The notes under the pieces: model-generated
The model's input: only the letters and a program-made list of their open reading frames with translations
What the model was told of the DNA's origin: nothing
The model's database searches: none
Source of the DNA: VRUB01 sp046758085
Lineage (GTDB): Bacteria; Pseudomonadota; Gammaproteobacteria; Acidiferrobacterales; SPGG2
Length of the DNA stretch: 6,568 nucleotides
Direction of reading: 5' to 3'
Assembly: GCA_046758085.1 (NCBI GenBank)
Contig: JBHHZP010000176.1
Coordinates: 1-6,568 of the forward strand
Shown here: positions 5,870 to 6,568 of the stretch, piece by piece
Layout of the letters: the number at the start of each line of letters is the position of its first letter
Numbering within the stretch: the stretch's first letter is position 1
Program-made: the position numbers and the translations under genes

Positions 5870-6349
5870 ATGCTGTCCAATTGGTCCAATGCACATCGCA
5901 TGTTCGCTATCGCGCTGGCATTTATCTGTGGCGTGCTGGTTTCTGTCAACAGCGCTGCTTTTGCCGGGGGCAGTATTAGCATTCAATGGGGGAAAGAAGG
6001 CGAACCTGTAAAACAGAAAAGCGTGAAAAAACATTCGAAGGCTAGGCCCCCGTCCCATGCCCCGGCTCATGGACATCGCGCCAAACATCAATATCGATAT
6101 TATCCGTCGCATTCAGTCTACTACGATTCCGCTAGAGGGCTTTACTTTTACCTGGAACGGGACAATTGGCAGATCTCGGCATCATTGCCGAGTAAGTTGA
6201 AAGTAAGTCTCGGCAGTTATGTCAACATGGAACTGGAAACGACTAAACCTTATGTTCACCATAGAGAGCATGTCAAGAAGTACCCGCCGGGAAAGATGAA
6301 GAAAAAGAAGAGCAAACACAAAAAAATGAGGCTCGGGATTACATATTGA
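5870..6349 (+). CDS. Small secreted, highly basic protein of unknown function
   Basis: A 159-residue protein with an N-terminal signal peptide: residues 11-29 are hydrophobic and AFA|GG at 30-34 is a good signal peptidase I site after Ala32. The mature protein has a basic, His/Lys/Pro-rich linker (about 47-75), then a compact aromatic domain: YRYYPSHSVYYDSARGLYFYLERDNWQISASLP (about 75-107), followed by LGSYVNMELETTKPYVHHREHVKKYPPG. The YYP...VYYD...GLYFY...W pattern resembles small periplasmic proteins common in environmental proteobacteria, of unknown role. The tail KMKKKKSKHKKMR is strongly cationic and could bind nucleic acid, anionic polymer or lipopolysaccharide (inference). AAGGGG lies 13 bases before the ATG, rather far, while AGG at 5859-5861 is nearer. 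It is transcribed alone in this window. The function is not known to me. Confidence 0.8.
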   Translation: MLSNWSNAHRMFAIALAFICGVLVSVNSAAFAGGSISIQWGKEGEPVKQKSVKKHSKARPPSHAPAHGHRAKHQYRYYPSHSVYYDSARGLYFYLERDNWQISASLPSKLKVSLGSYVNMELETTKPYVHHREHVKKYPPGKMKKKKSKHKKMRLGITY

Positions 6350-6568
6350 TGAGATCTTCTTGATCGCAGGCTGCTCGGCGTTCCACGCAAAACGGATCTG
6401 ATAATTCTTGCACCGCCACCCTGCTGGAGCGCGTATCATCGATCTCCAAGAACATAGAACCGCACGCGCTCGAATGTCACCTATTGGCCGAGCCCGTGTG
6501 AAAACTCAAATCCATTTTTCCAGGTGGGAGTTCACTATCACTACTTGCCCAAAACTAACATGTCATCC
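6350..6568. other. Terminal 219 bases without a supportable gene
   Basis: No frame here has both a start and recognisable content. One plus-strand frame is open for about 45 codons to a TGA at 6499-6501 without similarity I can name. GTGTGAAAACTC at 6497-6508 recalls the terminal bases of some insertion sequences, but no partner end or transposase is visible. No clear terminator follows the basic protein gene. Confidence 0.3.

Noticed and set aside
5880..5890. Palindrome ATTGG-T-CCAAT at the start of the basic protein gene as an operator.
   Set aside because: It lies within the first codons, is short, and is readily explained by coding for the N-terminal residues.
5600..6112. A 170-codon minus-strand open frame across the divergent spacer.
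   Set aside because: About half of it is antisense to the secreted basic protein gene, and the part in the spacer shows no known motif or good ribosome binding site.

Overview
The window looks like chromosomal DNA from a GC-rich proteobacterium, most likely an environmental gammaproteobacterium. That placement is an inference from the NodI/NodJ-type ABC pair, the glycerate-dehydrogenase-type enzyme, the DctP-type TRAP binding protein, the genomic base composition and the absence of host- or phage-like genes. Nothing in the sequence fixes a genus.

Layout. Bases 2-142 are probably the 3' end of an unrecognised plus-strand gene. Next come four plus-strand genes with short gaps (57, 4 and 37 bases), probably one transcription unit: a small dual-specificity phosphatase that closely resembles plant SEX4-type glucan phosphatases (176-643), a NodI-type ABC ATPase (701-1612), its NodJ-type ABC-2 permease (1617-2393) and a D-2-hydroxyacid dehydrogenase of glycerate-dehydrogenase type (2431-3408). 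The other strand follows: a possible 63-codon ORF (3405-3596) whose start overlaps the stop of a polytopic membrane protein (3593-4309), then an orphan DctP-type periplasmic binding protein (4476-5507). After a 362-base divergent spacer, a plus-strand gene encodes a small secreted, very basic protein (5870-6349). The last ~220 bases hold no gene I can support.

How the genes may work together. ATPase and permease together form a complete exporter of the NodIJ class, substrate unknown. The neighbouring phosphatase carries the glucan-phosphatase signature, so a link to phosphorylated carbohydrate is possible but unproven. The TRAP binding protein has no membrane subunits in the window and lacks the arginine that normally anchors a carboxylate ligand.

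Most interesting points: (1) a bacterial, stand-alone SEX4/LSF2-like phosphatase with no visible carbohydrate-binding module; (2) three CTGTAAC-type half-sites at exact 11-base spacing, with Pho-box geometry, upstream of the uncharacterised membrane protein; (3) the non-canonical TRAP binding protein. I see no CRISPR array, tRNA, rRNA or intact mobile element.
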